From Chitinophaga chungangae (GTDB lineage: Bacteria; Bacteroidota; Bacteroidia; Chitinophagales; Chitinophagaceae), in the NCBI RefSeq assembly GCF_017742215.1, contig NZ_JAGHKP010000003.1, positions 740,308 through 804,307 of the forward strand: DNA of 64,000 nt, in the 5' to 3' direction. Below are positions 1-7,074 of this stretch, piece by piece. Numbering within the stretch: the first letter of the stretch is position 1; the number at the start of each line of letters is the position of its first letter. The notes under the pieces are model-generated. The model saw nothing but the letters and a program-made list of their open reading frames with translations, did no database searches and was not told the DNA's origin. Made by a program: the position numbers and the translations under genes.

Positions 1-110
1 ACGTTATTGGATTGTTTCACGAATTTAAAATCCTCCGCCGGTAATTTCCCGGCAAACAGTGGCTGGATAAAGACCGCGCTCATGATGACAATAATTATGA
101 TGCTTTTCAT
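1..110 (-). CDS. Partial exported protein running off the left edge
   Basis: Only the first 36 codons are inside the window. They begin at an ATG at 110 and encode a classic signal peptide (MKSIIIIVIMSAVFIQPLFA) followed by a mature start GKLPAEDFKFVKQSNN. No function can be assigned from this much. The mature start loosely recalls exported START/SRPBCC-type proteins of Bacteroidota, but this is a guess. It lies about 105 bp downstream of the DUF2147 remnant on the same strand, so the two may once have shared a transcript. Confidence 0.6.
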   Translation of the reverse strand, partial: MKSIIIIVIMSAVFIQPLFAGKLPAEDFKFVKQSNN

Positions 111-215
111 GCTTTGGCATTTGAAGCAAAATTGCGCGGAAGAGCGCCCCCGGCCATGGAATTTTCGTTGAACTGTAGCGTGGAGGGGTTGAGTTGTTGG
201 TTTTGGAGGGAATTA

Positions 216-400
216 TTACGCGCGCGTCCAAACGGTGGCGATCCACACGATCTTCCCGAAATATTTGTCGCTGCGGTAGATCTGGATCTTGGCGTCTTTT
301 TCCTGGTTGTACCAAATGCCCGTTACGGCGTCGGCATTCTGGGCGAAAGAAAAGGCGGGTACCATCAGTAAAAGCAAGCCGTCAGGATCAAGTTTTTCAT
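216..400 (-). pseudogene. Decayed DUF2147 gene fragment
   Basis: An ATG at 400 opens MKNLILTACFY and then meets a stop. One frame over, the sequence continues as a normal signal peptide end (LLLMVPAFSFAQ) and the DUF2147 N-terminus (NADAVTGIWYNQEKDAKIQI, then YRSDKYFGKIVW). A single-base loss near codon 8 therefore breaks the reading frame. After KIVW the family similarity ends and a stop follows after seven unrelated codons, so about 60 of the usual roughly 140 residues remain. Both the 5' frameshift and the 3' truncation are read directly from the bases. DUF2147 proteins are small exported lipocalin-like proteins of unknown role. A sequencing error could explain the frameshift but not the missing C-terminal half. 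Confidence 0.75.
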
Positions 401-558
401 GGGGACCGGGTTTGATGAACCCTTCAAATATCGGGGAAAATCTGATATAAAAGACCCGTTTACCGCCGTCAATGCGTAATTATCTCTACAATTTCGCCGG
501 GTTTTGACAGTTGTTGCGAATGGCATGGTTCTTTCGCCGTTTCTTAAAAAATACTACC

Positions 559-1011
559 ATGGCAAAAGAAAAAGATTTCACCGATAACCAGCAGGATAAA
601 GACCGCATGAAAGGCACCCCGGCCAGTATGGACCTCCCGCAGATGCACGACATTCCCGGGCAGGAAAATATCAAACCCGCCCCGATGGGCGAATTGGCGG
701 ATACCACCGCTTCGTCTGACGACGAAGAAGGCAAAGGCGTGCTGGACGACGAGGAACCGCTCGTTGAGGGCGAGGATAACGTAACGGAAGCGGAACGTAA
801 TGCGTTGGAAGACGCGGCTACCCGCGACCCTGCTTACGAGGAAGAAGAACGGATGCACCAGGCTGAAGTGGACATGACGGACGATGACGGCGACCCGCTC
901 AATGAAGGCGAGGAGCTGGACGTGCCCGGCAGCGAAGACGACGACGAACAGGAAGAGATCGGCGGCGAAGACGAAGAGAATAACGAGTACAGTATTGATA
1001 AAAACGACTAA
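559..1011 (+). CDS. Highly acidic hypothetical protein
   Basis: This 150-residue protein starts at MAKEKDFTDNQQDKDRMK. Upstream in-frame codons (MLRMAWFFRRF) look like leader noise, so the start at 559 is preferred. From about residue 50 to the end it is dominated by Asp and Glu (runs such as SDDEEGK, TDDDGDP, SEDDDEQEE), with no Cys, no predicted membrane segment and probably little fixed structure. Similar acidic low-complexity proteins are common as unnamed proteins in Chitinophagaceae. It is followed 11 bp later by a small membrane protein gene and may share its transcript. No function can be assigned. Confidence 0.7.
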   Translation: MAKEKDFTDNQQDKDRMKGTPASMDLPQMHDIPGQENIKPAPMGELADTTASSDDEEGKGVLDDEEPLVEGEDNVTEAERNALEDAATRDPAYEEEERMHQAEVDMTDDDGDPLNEGEELDVPGSEDDDEQEEIGGEDEENNEYSIDKND

Positions 1012-1022
1012 ACTTATTTTTT

Positions 1023-1265
1023 ATGGCAAAGAAAAACATGTTCAATGAGCACGCCGAAGGCCCTGTAGCGGAGGCTATCGAGGAACAGACCGCGAAACTT
1101 CCTTCCGACGTTTTCCTGTGGGCTTCAGTGGGCGCCATGACGGCGGCTTTGGCCCTGCAATGCATGGGGCGGAAACATACCAGTCTGTTCATCGGCCAGT
1201 GGGCTGCGCCATTCCTGCTTTTCGGTATTTACAACAAACTGGTGAAACAGGAAGGGCACGATTAA
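1023..1265 (+). CDS. Small membrane protein of unknown function
   Basis: This 80-residue protein begins MAKKNMFNEHAEGPVAEA. It has an amphipathic N-terminal third and then two hydrophobic stretches (around residues 30-46, DVFLWASVGAMTAALAL, and 54-70, FIGQWAAPFLLFGIYNK), consistent with two membrane passes. The gene starts 11 bp after the acidic protein gene and probably belongs to the same short operon. No family is recognised. Confidence 0.7.
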   Translation: MAKKNMFNEHAEGPVAEAIEEQTAKLPSDVFLWASVGAMTAALALQCMGRKHTSLFIGQWAAPFLLFGIYNKLVKQEGHD

Positions 1266-1294
1266 CCGAACCCGGCAGCAAGTGAAGACCTACA

Positions 1295-1873
1295 TTACTT
1301 TATTTTCCTGAAAGTAATATTGATGCGCGCGCCGATCGGCCTGGCTGTTTTCGGCAGCGCATGCTGCCAGTAATGCTGCGTTTCGCCGCCCATGATCAGT
1401 AAGCTGCCGTGCGTTAACAACACGGCGCGTTTTACGGAGCGGTTCATGTAGTGCCTGAACTGGAAAACCCGCTCAGCCCCGAAACTTACCGAACCGATCA
1501 CGGGATTGATGCCCAGCGAGCTTTCATTGTCGCGGTGCCAGCCCATGCTGTCCTGCCCATTGCGGTAAAAATTCAGCAAGGCGCTGTTGAAATCCTGACC
1601 GGCCGCGGCTTCCACTTTTGATTTGATGGCAAGTAATTCCTCCGTCCAGCGAAGGGGCTGCATGGTAATACCGGAATAGCTGTACGTTTTGCCTTCGTCT
1701 CCATACCAGGCCGTGAGCCTTGGCTGCATCACGGTTTTACCGAACAGGATCACGGGTTCCTGTTTCCAGTTTATATTTTCCTTCAACAATTGAAAATAGC
1801 CGTCGCTTTCTTCCGGGGTGAACAGTGCCGGGAATAACACCGCCATGCCGTCTGCCGGTAACAGGTTGTTCAT
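1295..1873 (-). CDS. AlkB-like 2-oxoglutarate/Fe(II) dioxygenase
   Basis: The 192-residue product matches the AlkB family, which oxidatively removes alkyl groups from nucleic-acid bases. The iron-binding HxD is visible in MGWHRDNESSLG, the distal His in GETQHYWQHALPKT, and the 2-oxoglutarate-binding Arg pair in the C-terminal RINITFRKIK. The length fits bacterial AlkB2/3-like members. The frame is open to an ATG at 1909, but MNNLLPADGMAVLFP at 1873 looks like the usual start for the group. The gene is transcribed divergently from the thioesterase gene, about 110 bp away. The substrate (DNA or RNA lesion) cannot be told from sequence. Confidence 0.85.
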   Translation of the reverse strand: MNNLLPADGMAVLFPALFTPEESDGYFQLLKENINWKQEPVILFGKTVMQPRLTAWYGDEGKTYSYSGITMQPLRWTEELLAIKSKVEAAAGQDFNSALLNFYRNGQDSMGWHRDNESSLGINPVIGSVSFGAERVFQFRHYMNRSVKRAVLLTHGSLLIMGGETQHYWQHALPKTARPIGARINITFRKIK

Positions 1874-1984
1874 ATACACAAAGATACGGGCAGCGCCGGT
1901 TTGCGCCATCCGTATCTTGCGATGTATGGAACGACCGGCACAAAACCGCGGTTATTTGTTAATTTCGCCCAAAATTTCAAGACA

Positions 1985-2377
1985 ATGAATTTCTACACCA
2001 GGAAGTGGGTAAAACCGGAAGACCTGAATGCGCACGGAACCTTGTTCGGCGGCAGCCTGCTGCGCTGGATCGATGAAGAGGCGGCGATCTATGCGATTAT
2101 CCAGCTGGGAACAAACGGATGCGTAACGAAGTTTATGTCTGAGATCAATTTTATCAATTCAGCCCGCCAGGGCGATATCGTGGAGCTCGGCATCAAAGCC
2201 ACCCACTTCGGGCGCACATCTATTACGCTGACCTGCGAAGTGCGCAACAAGATCACGCAGCGATCCATTCTTACCATCGACAAGATCGTTTTTGTATCGG
2301 TAGACGAAAACGGCGTGCCTAAACCGCACGGCAAAACGGAGATCACTTATACAGACGAACGATTGCGCGAAAAATAG
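1985..2377 (+). CDS. Hotdog-fold acyl-CoA thioesterase
   Basis: This 130-residue protein resembles the YciA/BACH group of acyl-CoA thioesterases, which hydrolyse acyl-CoA to free acid and CoA in the cytoplasm. The N-terminal LNAHGTLFGGSLLRWIDE is the family's typical helix-start motif with the catalytic Asp, followed by FINSARQGDIVEL and the FGRTSITL strand. The ATG at 1985 is chosen because the family motif begins at a normal distance from it, whereas the in-frame extension to 1901 shows no similarity. Its 3' end overlaps the convergent DUF3606-like gene by 31 bp. Confidence 0.85.
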   Translation: MNFYTRKWVKPEDLNAHGTLFGGSLLRWIDEEAAIYAIIQLGTNGCVTKFMSEINFINSARQGDIVELGIKATHFGRTSITLTCEVRNKITQRSILTIDKIVFVSVDENGVPKPHGKTEITYTDERLREK

Positions 2378-2559
2378 GAGTATTCCGGCTCCAGCTTCTG
2401 TTTCCGCTCCTGGAACCACGCTTCTATGTCTTTCAGGTCGTGTCCCAACGTGTACATGGCCGCTTTCACTTTCTGGAACGATACGTTGAATTTTATGGCC
2501 AGGCGCATCAGTTCCCGCGCCGGCACGTGGTTATAGCTGATCTTACGGTTGTTTTCCAT
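2347..2559 (-). CDS. Small DUF3606-like protein
   Basis: The 70-residue product (MENNRKISYNHVPARELM...) contains a core, AIKFNVSFQKVKAAMYTLG followed by HDLKDIEAWF, that resembles DUF3606, a short helical domain of unknown role found in small soil-bacterial proteins. The ATG at 2559 gives a sensible start; codons further upstream look unrelated. The C-terminal codons overlap the end of the thioesterase gene on the opposite strand. Confidence 0.65.
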   Translation of the reverse strand: MENNRKISYNHVPARELMRLAIKFNVSFQKVKAAMYTLGHDLKDIEAWFQERKQKLEPEYSYFSRNRSSV

Positions 2560-2741
2560 CGGGCTTCGGTTTAATAGACGGATATAACCACAATTTTGTG
2601 CCAGAAACCGCATATAGCCGCCCATCGCGGTTTCCATACGGCTTTGGGTCTTTTTTGTGGAAAGGATGCGGCAAATTGGGGATGAATGAATATGAGAAAT
2701 TTCGAAATAATTGTATTTTGATCAGTATTAAATTTCCAGTT

Positions 2742-4601
2742 ATGAAACTTACCATGCTATTTTTGCTACTCGGTATGCAAACGTTTGCACAGACGGACAC
2801 GCTTCCTGTAGGTGCTTCCGTGCCGGGTCACCCACGTATTTTAATGTTGAAAGGCGAAGAAAATCAATTGCGGAAAATGATCGCCTCCGACCCGGTATGG
2901 CAGAAAATGCACCAGTCCATCGTTGCGGAAGCAGACAAAATGATCGGTCTTCCCAATCTTGAGCGTAAACTGGAAGGCCGCCGCCTGCTGGGCGTTTCAC
3001 GCGAATGTATCCGCCGCCTGTTTTATCTTTCCTATGCGTACCGCATTACCGGCGATGGGAAATATTCCCAACGCGCGAAGTCCGAGATGCTTGCTGTAGC
3101 CGCATTCCAGGATTGGAACCCTTCCCATTTCCTGGATGTCGCTGAAATGACGCTCGGTATGGCTATCGGGTATGACTGGCTGTACGATCATCTTTCGCAA
3201 AACGACCGCAAAACCATCTCCGGCGCCATTCTCGAAAAAGGCGTCAACACCTCGCTGCAAAGCAAGAACAATAACTGGCTGCGGGTGACCAACAACTGGA
3301 ACCAGGTGTGCAACACCGGCATGGCGTACGGCGCGCTCGCGATCTATGAGCAGCAGCCCGAGCTTGCCCGCGGGATCATCAACCGCGGGATCAAATCCAT
3401 CCAGCTGCCCATGGCCGATTACCAGCCGGAGGGCGCTTATCCCGAAGGATATGGCTACTGGGGCTACGGCACCAGTTTTAACGTACTGTTCATCAGCGCG
3501 CTTGAAAAAATATTCCAAAAAGATTTTGGTCTTACCGAAAAACCGGGCTTCCTGCAAACCGCCGGTTACCTCGAAAATATGACCGGCCCCACCGGTGCGC
3601 CGTTCAATTATTCCGACGCTGGCAATGGCGGCGGGCTGAACGCGGCCATGTTCTGGTTCGCCGGCAAACAAAAAGATCCGTCGCTGTTGTGGGTGGAAAA
3701 AAGCTGGATGGAAAGCGGGAAAAGTCATACGCGCGACCGCTTGCTGCCCGCCATCATGCTGTGGAACAATAATATCCGGTTGTCTTCCATTAAACCGCCG
3801 CAGGCATTGTTGTGGACGGGCGGCGGGAAAAATCCCGTGGCGCTCATGCGCACGTCCTGGACGGACAAAAACGCGATATTCGCAGGCATGAAAGGCGGCT
3901 CGCCTTCGGTGAACCATGCGCATATGGACGTAGGCTCTTTCGTAATGGAAAGCGGCGGCGTACGCTGGGCCATGGACTTCGGCATGCAGGACTACAACTC
4001 CCTCGAATCGAAAGGCATATCGATCTGGGGCCTCGCGCAAAACTCGCAGCGCTGGCAGGTATACCGCTACAATAACTATGCGCACAATACGCTTACCGTT
4101 AACGGGAATTTCCAAAACGTAAAAGGCGATGCGCGCATCACCGCCTTCAACCGCGATGAAAATTTCTTGCAGGCCACCACGGATATCAGTAAGCTGTATG
4201 CCGGCGACCTGGAAAAAGCCGTGCGCGGCATCGCCATCGTGAACAAACAATATGTAGTGGTGCGCGACGAGATCGAAGCGCCGCAAAAAGAAACCGTTGT
4301 GCGCTGGACTTTGCTAACGCCCGCCGACGTGAAGATCACCGGCGGCAACACGGCCGAGCTTTCCAAAAACGGGAAAACGCTCACGCTGAAAGTGGACGCG
4401 CCGCTGCCCGTGCAGATGAAAACCTGGAGCACCGAATCCAAAAACGACTACGACGCTTCAAACAAAGGCACCATTCTCACCGGTTTTGAAATGACGGTGC
4501 CCGCCGGTTTCAAAGGCGCAATGAACGTGTACCTGTTGCCGGAGAAAAACACCAAAACCGCACCGGTTAAGGCGCTCAGCGAATGGCCGGCTTCAAAATA
4601 A
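2742..4601 (+). CDS. Secreted heparinase II/III-like polysaccharide lyase
   Basis: The 619-residue protein starts with a signal peptide (MKLTMLFLLLGMQTFAQ). An N-terminal all-helical toroid (about residues 60-330, with NNWNQVCNTGM and YPEGYGYWGYGTSFN) is followed by a beta-rich heparinase II/III domain with the hallmark VNHAHMDVGSFVMESGGVRW near residue 385, which carries the catalytic-region His residues. Family members cleave uronic-acid polysaccharides such as heparin, alginate or ulvan by beta-elimination, so the exact substrate is open. The ATG at 2742 is chosen because it directly precedes the signal peptide. There is no SusC/D partner beside it, and a strong terminator follows. Confidence 0.8.
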   Translation: MKLTMLFLLLGMQTFAQTDTLPVGASVPGHPRILMLKGEENQLRKMIASDPVWQKMHQSIVAEADKMIGLPNLERKLEGRRLLGVSRECIRRLFYLSYAYRITGDGKYSQRAKSEMLAVAAFQDWNPSHFLDVAEMTLGMAIGYDWLYDHLSQNDRKTISGAILEKGVNTSLQSKNNNWLRVTNNWNQVCNTGMAYGALAIYEQQPELARGIINRGIKSIQLPMADYQPEGAYPEGYGYWGYGTSFNVLFISALEKIFQKDFGLTEKPGFLQTAGYLENMTGPTGAPFNYSDAGNGGGLNAAMFWFAGKQKDPSLLWVEKSWMESGKSHTRDRLLPAIMLWNNNIRLSSIKPPQALLWTGGGKNPVALMRTSWTDKNAIFAGMKGGSPSVNHAHMDVGSFVMESGGVRWAMDFGMQDYNSLESKGISIWGLAQNSQRWQVYRYNNYAHNTLTVNGNFQNVKGDARITAFNRDENFLQATTDISKLYAGDLEKAVRGIAIVNKQYVVVRDEIEAPQKETVVRWTLLTPADVKITGGNTAELSKNGKTLTLKVDAPLPVQMKTWSTESKNDYDASNKGTILTGFEMTVPAGFKGAMNVYLLPEKNTKTAPVKALSEWPASK

Positions 4602-4616
4602 ATTGGTAAAACATTC

Positions 4617-4664
4617 AAAAAAAGGCTTCTGTGGTGCAATACCGCAGGGGCCTTTATATTTTTT
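4617..4664. terminator. Bidirectional intrinsic terminator
   Basis: AAAGGC and GCCTTT form the outer stem and TGTGGT pairs with ACCGCA inside it. The hairpin has T-rich tracts on both sides and lies between the convergent lyase and methyltransferase genes. Confidence 0.7.
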
Positions 4665-4674
4665 CGCGGAAACA

Positions 4675-5409
4675 TTACATCCGCGCCATTCTCAGCAGTA
4701 TCGGGAATCTTACGGTTTGCAGCGTTTCCTTTCCCCACGCGGCTTTCAGATCGTCCGAAACCAGCTCCACGGGATCTGTGCGGCGGTCCTGGATGTAGTG
4801 ATGCACCGCGCTCCAGGTAGCAAGGTACCCTTTCAAATGCTCCAGCGACCATTCTTCTTTATGCTCGAAATATGGGCTGGGCAGGCAATTGTAAGGGAAG
4901 GGGATGGTCATGTAATTTTCGTCGATATATTTTCTTTCCCTGTCCCAGTATTCGCCCACGATGTTGACGTACAGGCGGCGGATCACCGCGTCTACCGCCG
5001 GCGTGACGTGCAGCAGCCCATAACCGATCACGGCGAGGATGCCGTCTTTTTTCAGCGTGCGGCCCACTTCTTTGTAAAAGGCGTCGAAATCGAACCAGTG
5101 GATGGCCTGCGCAACGGTTACCAGGTCGAAAGTGTGGTCGGGGAAATTCGTTTGTTCGGCAGGTTGAACGGAGTAATCGATCTTGGGGTCGGGCTTGGCC
5201 TGCTCGATCTGCTGGCGGCTGATATCGGTGGCATACACCTTGTCGAAATGCTGCGAAAGCCTGGAGGCCACCTGCCCGTTTCCTGTTCCACAATCCCATG
5301 CCTTGCCCCGCGAGGGCACCAGGCCGAGCAGATGATCAAATAACGCTTCCGGGTATTGCGGGCGGAACTTTGCGTATTTCCCGGCGTGAACGGAGAAGTT
5401 ATCTTTCAT
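4675..5409 (-). CDS. SAM-dependent class I methyltransferase
   Basis: The 244-residue product has the class I methyltransferase fold. Motif I reads AWDCGTGNGQVASRL near residues 36-50, motif II is VYATDISRQQIEQA, and a post-II segment DLVTVAQAIHWFDFDAFYKE resembles the Methyltransf_11 group (yeast Crg1/TMT1-like). The start at 5409 (MKDNFSVHAGKYAKFRPQYP) is the normal start for these proteins. The methyl acceptor is unknown, and the neighbouring genes give no clue. Confidence 0.85.
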   Translation of the reverse strand: MKDNFSVHAGKYAKFRPQYPEALFDHLLGLVPSRGKAWDCGTGNGQVASRLSQHFDKVYATDISRQQIEQAKPDPKIDYSVQPAEQTNFPDHTFDLVTVAQAIHWFDFDAFYKEVGRTLKKDGILAVIGYGLLHVTPAVDAVIRRLYVNIVGEYWDRERKYIDENYMTIPFPYNCLPSPYFEHKEEWSLEHLKGYLATWSAVHHYIQDRRTDPVELVSDDLKAAWGKETLQTVRFPILLRMARM

Positions 5410-5530
5410 GCGGAGTGGGTTTGTACTGCGAAAATACGCAATATCCGCGTTCACGCCGCATAACGGTAAAGCCTGCACTGACGGCGCACCGGCAATGCAG
5501 GCCCTGGCATATAATCAGGCATGGCGTGAA

Positions 5531-5917
5531 TTACAGCATCTGCGCGATCTGGATCAGGTTGCCGCAGGTATCCTCAAAAATGACGTATTTCACCTGCCCT
5601 TCCTGCTTCGGCTCGCCCCTGAACACAACGCCCAGATCTTTCAGCCGCGCGTATTCCGCATCAACATCGGTTACCCCGAACATGGTGAGCGGAATGCCCC
5701 GGTTATACAGCTCTTTCTGCCAGGCGACCGCAAAATCGAACCCGAGCGGTTCCAGCAGCAGCTCCACGCCGTCCGGCGCATCGGCGCTTACCACGGTGAG
5801 CCAGCGGGCGCCGCCGGCGGGCACGTCCGTTTTTTTGATGAAGCCGAGTATGTTCGTATAGAACTGTAATGCCTTCTCCTGGTCAGGCACCAGCACGCTG
5901 GTAATGATGATCTTCAT
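5531..5917 (-). CDS. VOC/glyoxalase-fold protein
   Basis: This 128-residue protein has the paired beta-alpha-beta-beta-beta modules of the vicinal oxygen chelate family (MKIIITSVLVPDQEKALQFY at the start, VIFEDTCGNLIQI at the end). Members include glyoxalase I, fosfomycin-resistance enzymes and many uncharacterised proteins, so no reaction is assigned. Its start overlaps the end of the DUF4199 gene by 35 bp, indicating translational coupling and a shared transcript. Confidence 0.85.
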   Translation of the reverse strand: MKIIITSVLVPDQEKALQFYTNILGFIKKTDVPAGGARWLTVVSADAPDGVELLLEPLGFDFAVAWQKELYNRGIPLTMFGVTDVDAEYARLKDLGVVFRGEPKQEGQVKYVIFEDTCGNLIQIAQML

Positions 5918-6425
5918 TTTTCTTACGTTTTTTAAGGATTAATGCGCTGATAAGTGTAATGATAATCCCGATCGGCAATACTTCCACATAAGTAGCAAGT
6001 ATCACGCCGAGGGGCGTTTTGTACCAGGTTCTGTACATCGCCATCTGGCTGTCTACCTCGGCCTTCCCTTCCGCGCCGGTGGCGTATTTCCGCAGCGATG
6101 CCTCGTATTTGTCAAGAAAGTCCGGGATAAAGATGTAAAAGTCGATCAGCCAGGCGATCACATACATGCTGCTGGCCACCAGGCTGATCAGCAGCCCCAC
6201 TTTCAGGGCTTTTAAAAAGGTGATCTGCCCGCCCAGGTATTTGTCCCGGTAATTTTTGATCCCGACAAACACCATCGAAAATGCAATGGCCATTACGAGA
6301 AATCCCAATACCATGTTCCCGCCGCCAAAATCCCCGTTACGGTAACATGCGGTCACAGAACCGATCATCATGGCGGTGATAATAACCCCGGCGATCAGCC
6401 CGAAAATGAATACTACTTTTTTCAT
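5883..6425 (-). CDS. DUF4199 membrane protein
   Basis: The 180-residue product begins MKKVVFIFGLIAGVIITAMM and has four hydrophobic segments (about residues 5-25, 38-55, 73-93 and 148-168), with a hydrophilic stretch between the third and fourth. This is the DUF4199 pattern seen widely in Bacteroidota. The function is unknown. It lies between a LuxR-type regulator gene upstream and a VOC gene that it overlaps, and the 98-bp gap before it holds a long inverted repeat that may be a regulatory site. Confidence 0.85.
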   Translation of the reverse strand: MKKVVFIFGLIAGVIITAMMIGSVTACYRNGDFGGGNMVLGFLVMAIAFSMVFVGIKNYRDKYLGGQITFLKALKVGLLISLVASSMYVIAWLIDFYIFIPDFLDKYEASLRKYATGAEGKAEVDSQMAMYRTWYKTPLGVILATYVEVLPIGIIITLISALILKKRKKNEDHHYQRAGA

Positions 6426-6475
6426 CAGTAATAGGTTTTATGCTGCAAAAATGAGGGAACGGAACGGGTTTTCGG

Positions 6476-6518
6476 TCATACTTTAGGCTGATTTTCCAGG
6501 AATCCGACCAAAGTATGA
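6476..6518. promoter_or_regulatory. Long imperfect inverted repeat before DUF4199
   Basis: TCATACTTT at 6476-6484 is repeated exactly, inverted, at 6510-6518. The similarity extends inward (GGCTGATTTTCC against GGTCGGATTCC), so each arm is about 20 nt. The element sits 50-90 bp upstream of the DUF4199 start and just after the LuxR-type gene. It is a plausible operator for that regulator, though this is inferred from position. Confidence 0.5.
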
Positions 6519-6523
6519 AATCG

Positions 6524-6994
6524 TTAGGGTATGATATTCAGCTTTTTAGCTTTATCGATCGCCTGGGTGCGGCGGCGAACGTCCATTTTTTCGAGCACTT
6601 TAGACGAATGGGTCTTGATGGTGCTTAAAGACACATACAATTTTGCGGCGATCTCCTGGTTGCTCAATCCATCGGCCATCAGTTGCAATACTTCCAGCTC
6701 GCGGGTGCTCAACCCGGTTTTTTCCAGTTCTTTTTCGTTGAGGGTAAAATCAGCGGGGCGGGGGAGGAAAATTTGTTTTTCCACAATTACGGTATTCACC
6801 TTCGGGCGCGATAGTTTCAGCGCCAGCCAGATGCCGAATGCGGTAAATACGATGGCGATGGCGCCGATATAAAATTCAAGGGCGTACCTGATCACCATGA
6901 ACCGCAGTTCGAGCCATCGGAGCAGGAACAGCAATATGCCCAGGGAAACAGTGTAAAGTATGGTGGATTTATGCGTGGCAAACCATTTCCGCAA
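6524..6994 (-). CDS. Membrane-anchored LuxR-type transcriptional regulator
   Basis: This 156-residue protein has two hydrophobic segments (about 12-28 and 34-58), a short linker, and a C-terminal LuxR/GerE helix-turn-helix (LSTRELEVLQLMADGLSNQE, then IAAKLYVSLSTIKTHSSKVL). There is no receiver domain, so any input must come through the membrane part. The reading frame has no ATG at its start and begins at TTG (6994); the frame is closed by a stop six codons earlier. It probably regulates the DUF4199/VOC genes directly downstream. Confidence 0.8.
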   Translation of the reverse strand: MRKWFATHKSTILYTVSLGILLFLLRWLELRFMVIRYALEFYIGAIAIVFTAFGIWLALKLSRPKVNTVIVEKQIFLPRPADFTLNEKELEKTGLSTRELEVLQLMADGLSNQEIAAKLYVSLSTIKTHSSKVLEKMDVRRRTQAIDKAKKLNIIP

Positions 6995-7044
6995 AAGTCT
7001 CAGTTTTGGTTACTGCCTCAAATTTAATACAATTTTTGAGGGAA

Positions 7045-7068
7045 GGAAGGCCCCTGAAGGGGCTTTCC
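7045..7068 (-). terminator. Hairpin after the GH28-like gene
   Basis: GGAAGGCCCC and GGGGCTTTCC flank a TGAA loop, with one G-U or mismatch position. On the minus strand a T/C-rich tract follows, but the T run is weak. Confidence 0.45.
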
Positions 7069-7074
7069 TCCATA

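Noticed and set aside
2997..4286. Long minus-strand open frame opposite the heparinase-like gene
   Set aside because: It is rich in His, Arg, Gly and Val with no domain, as expected from an antisense shadow of a GC-rich coding gene. The same applies to long antisense frames over 35658-37211, 45659-47185, 49133-50983, 51594-53366 and 61678-63564.
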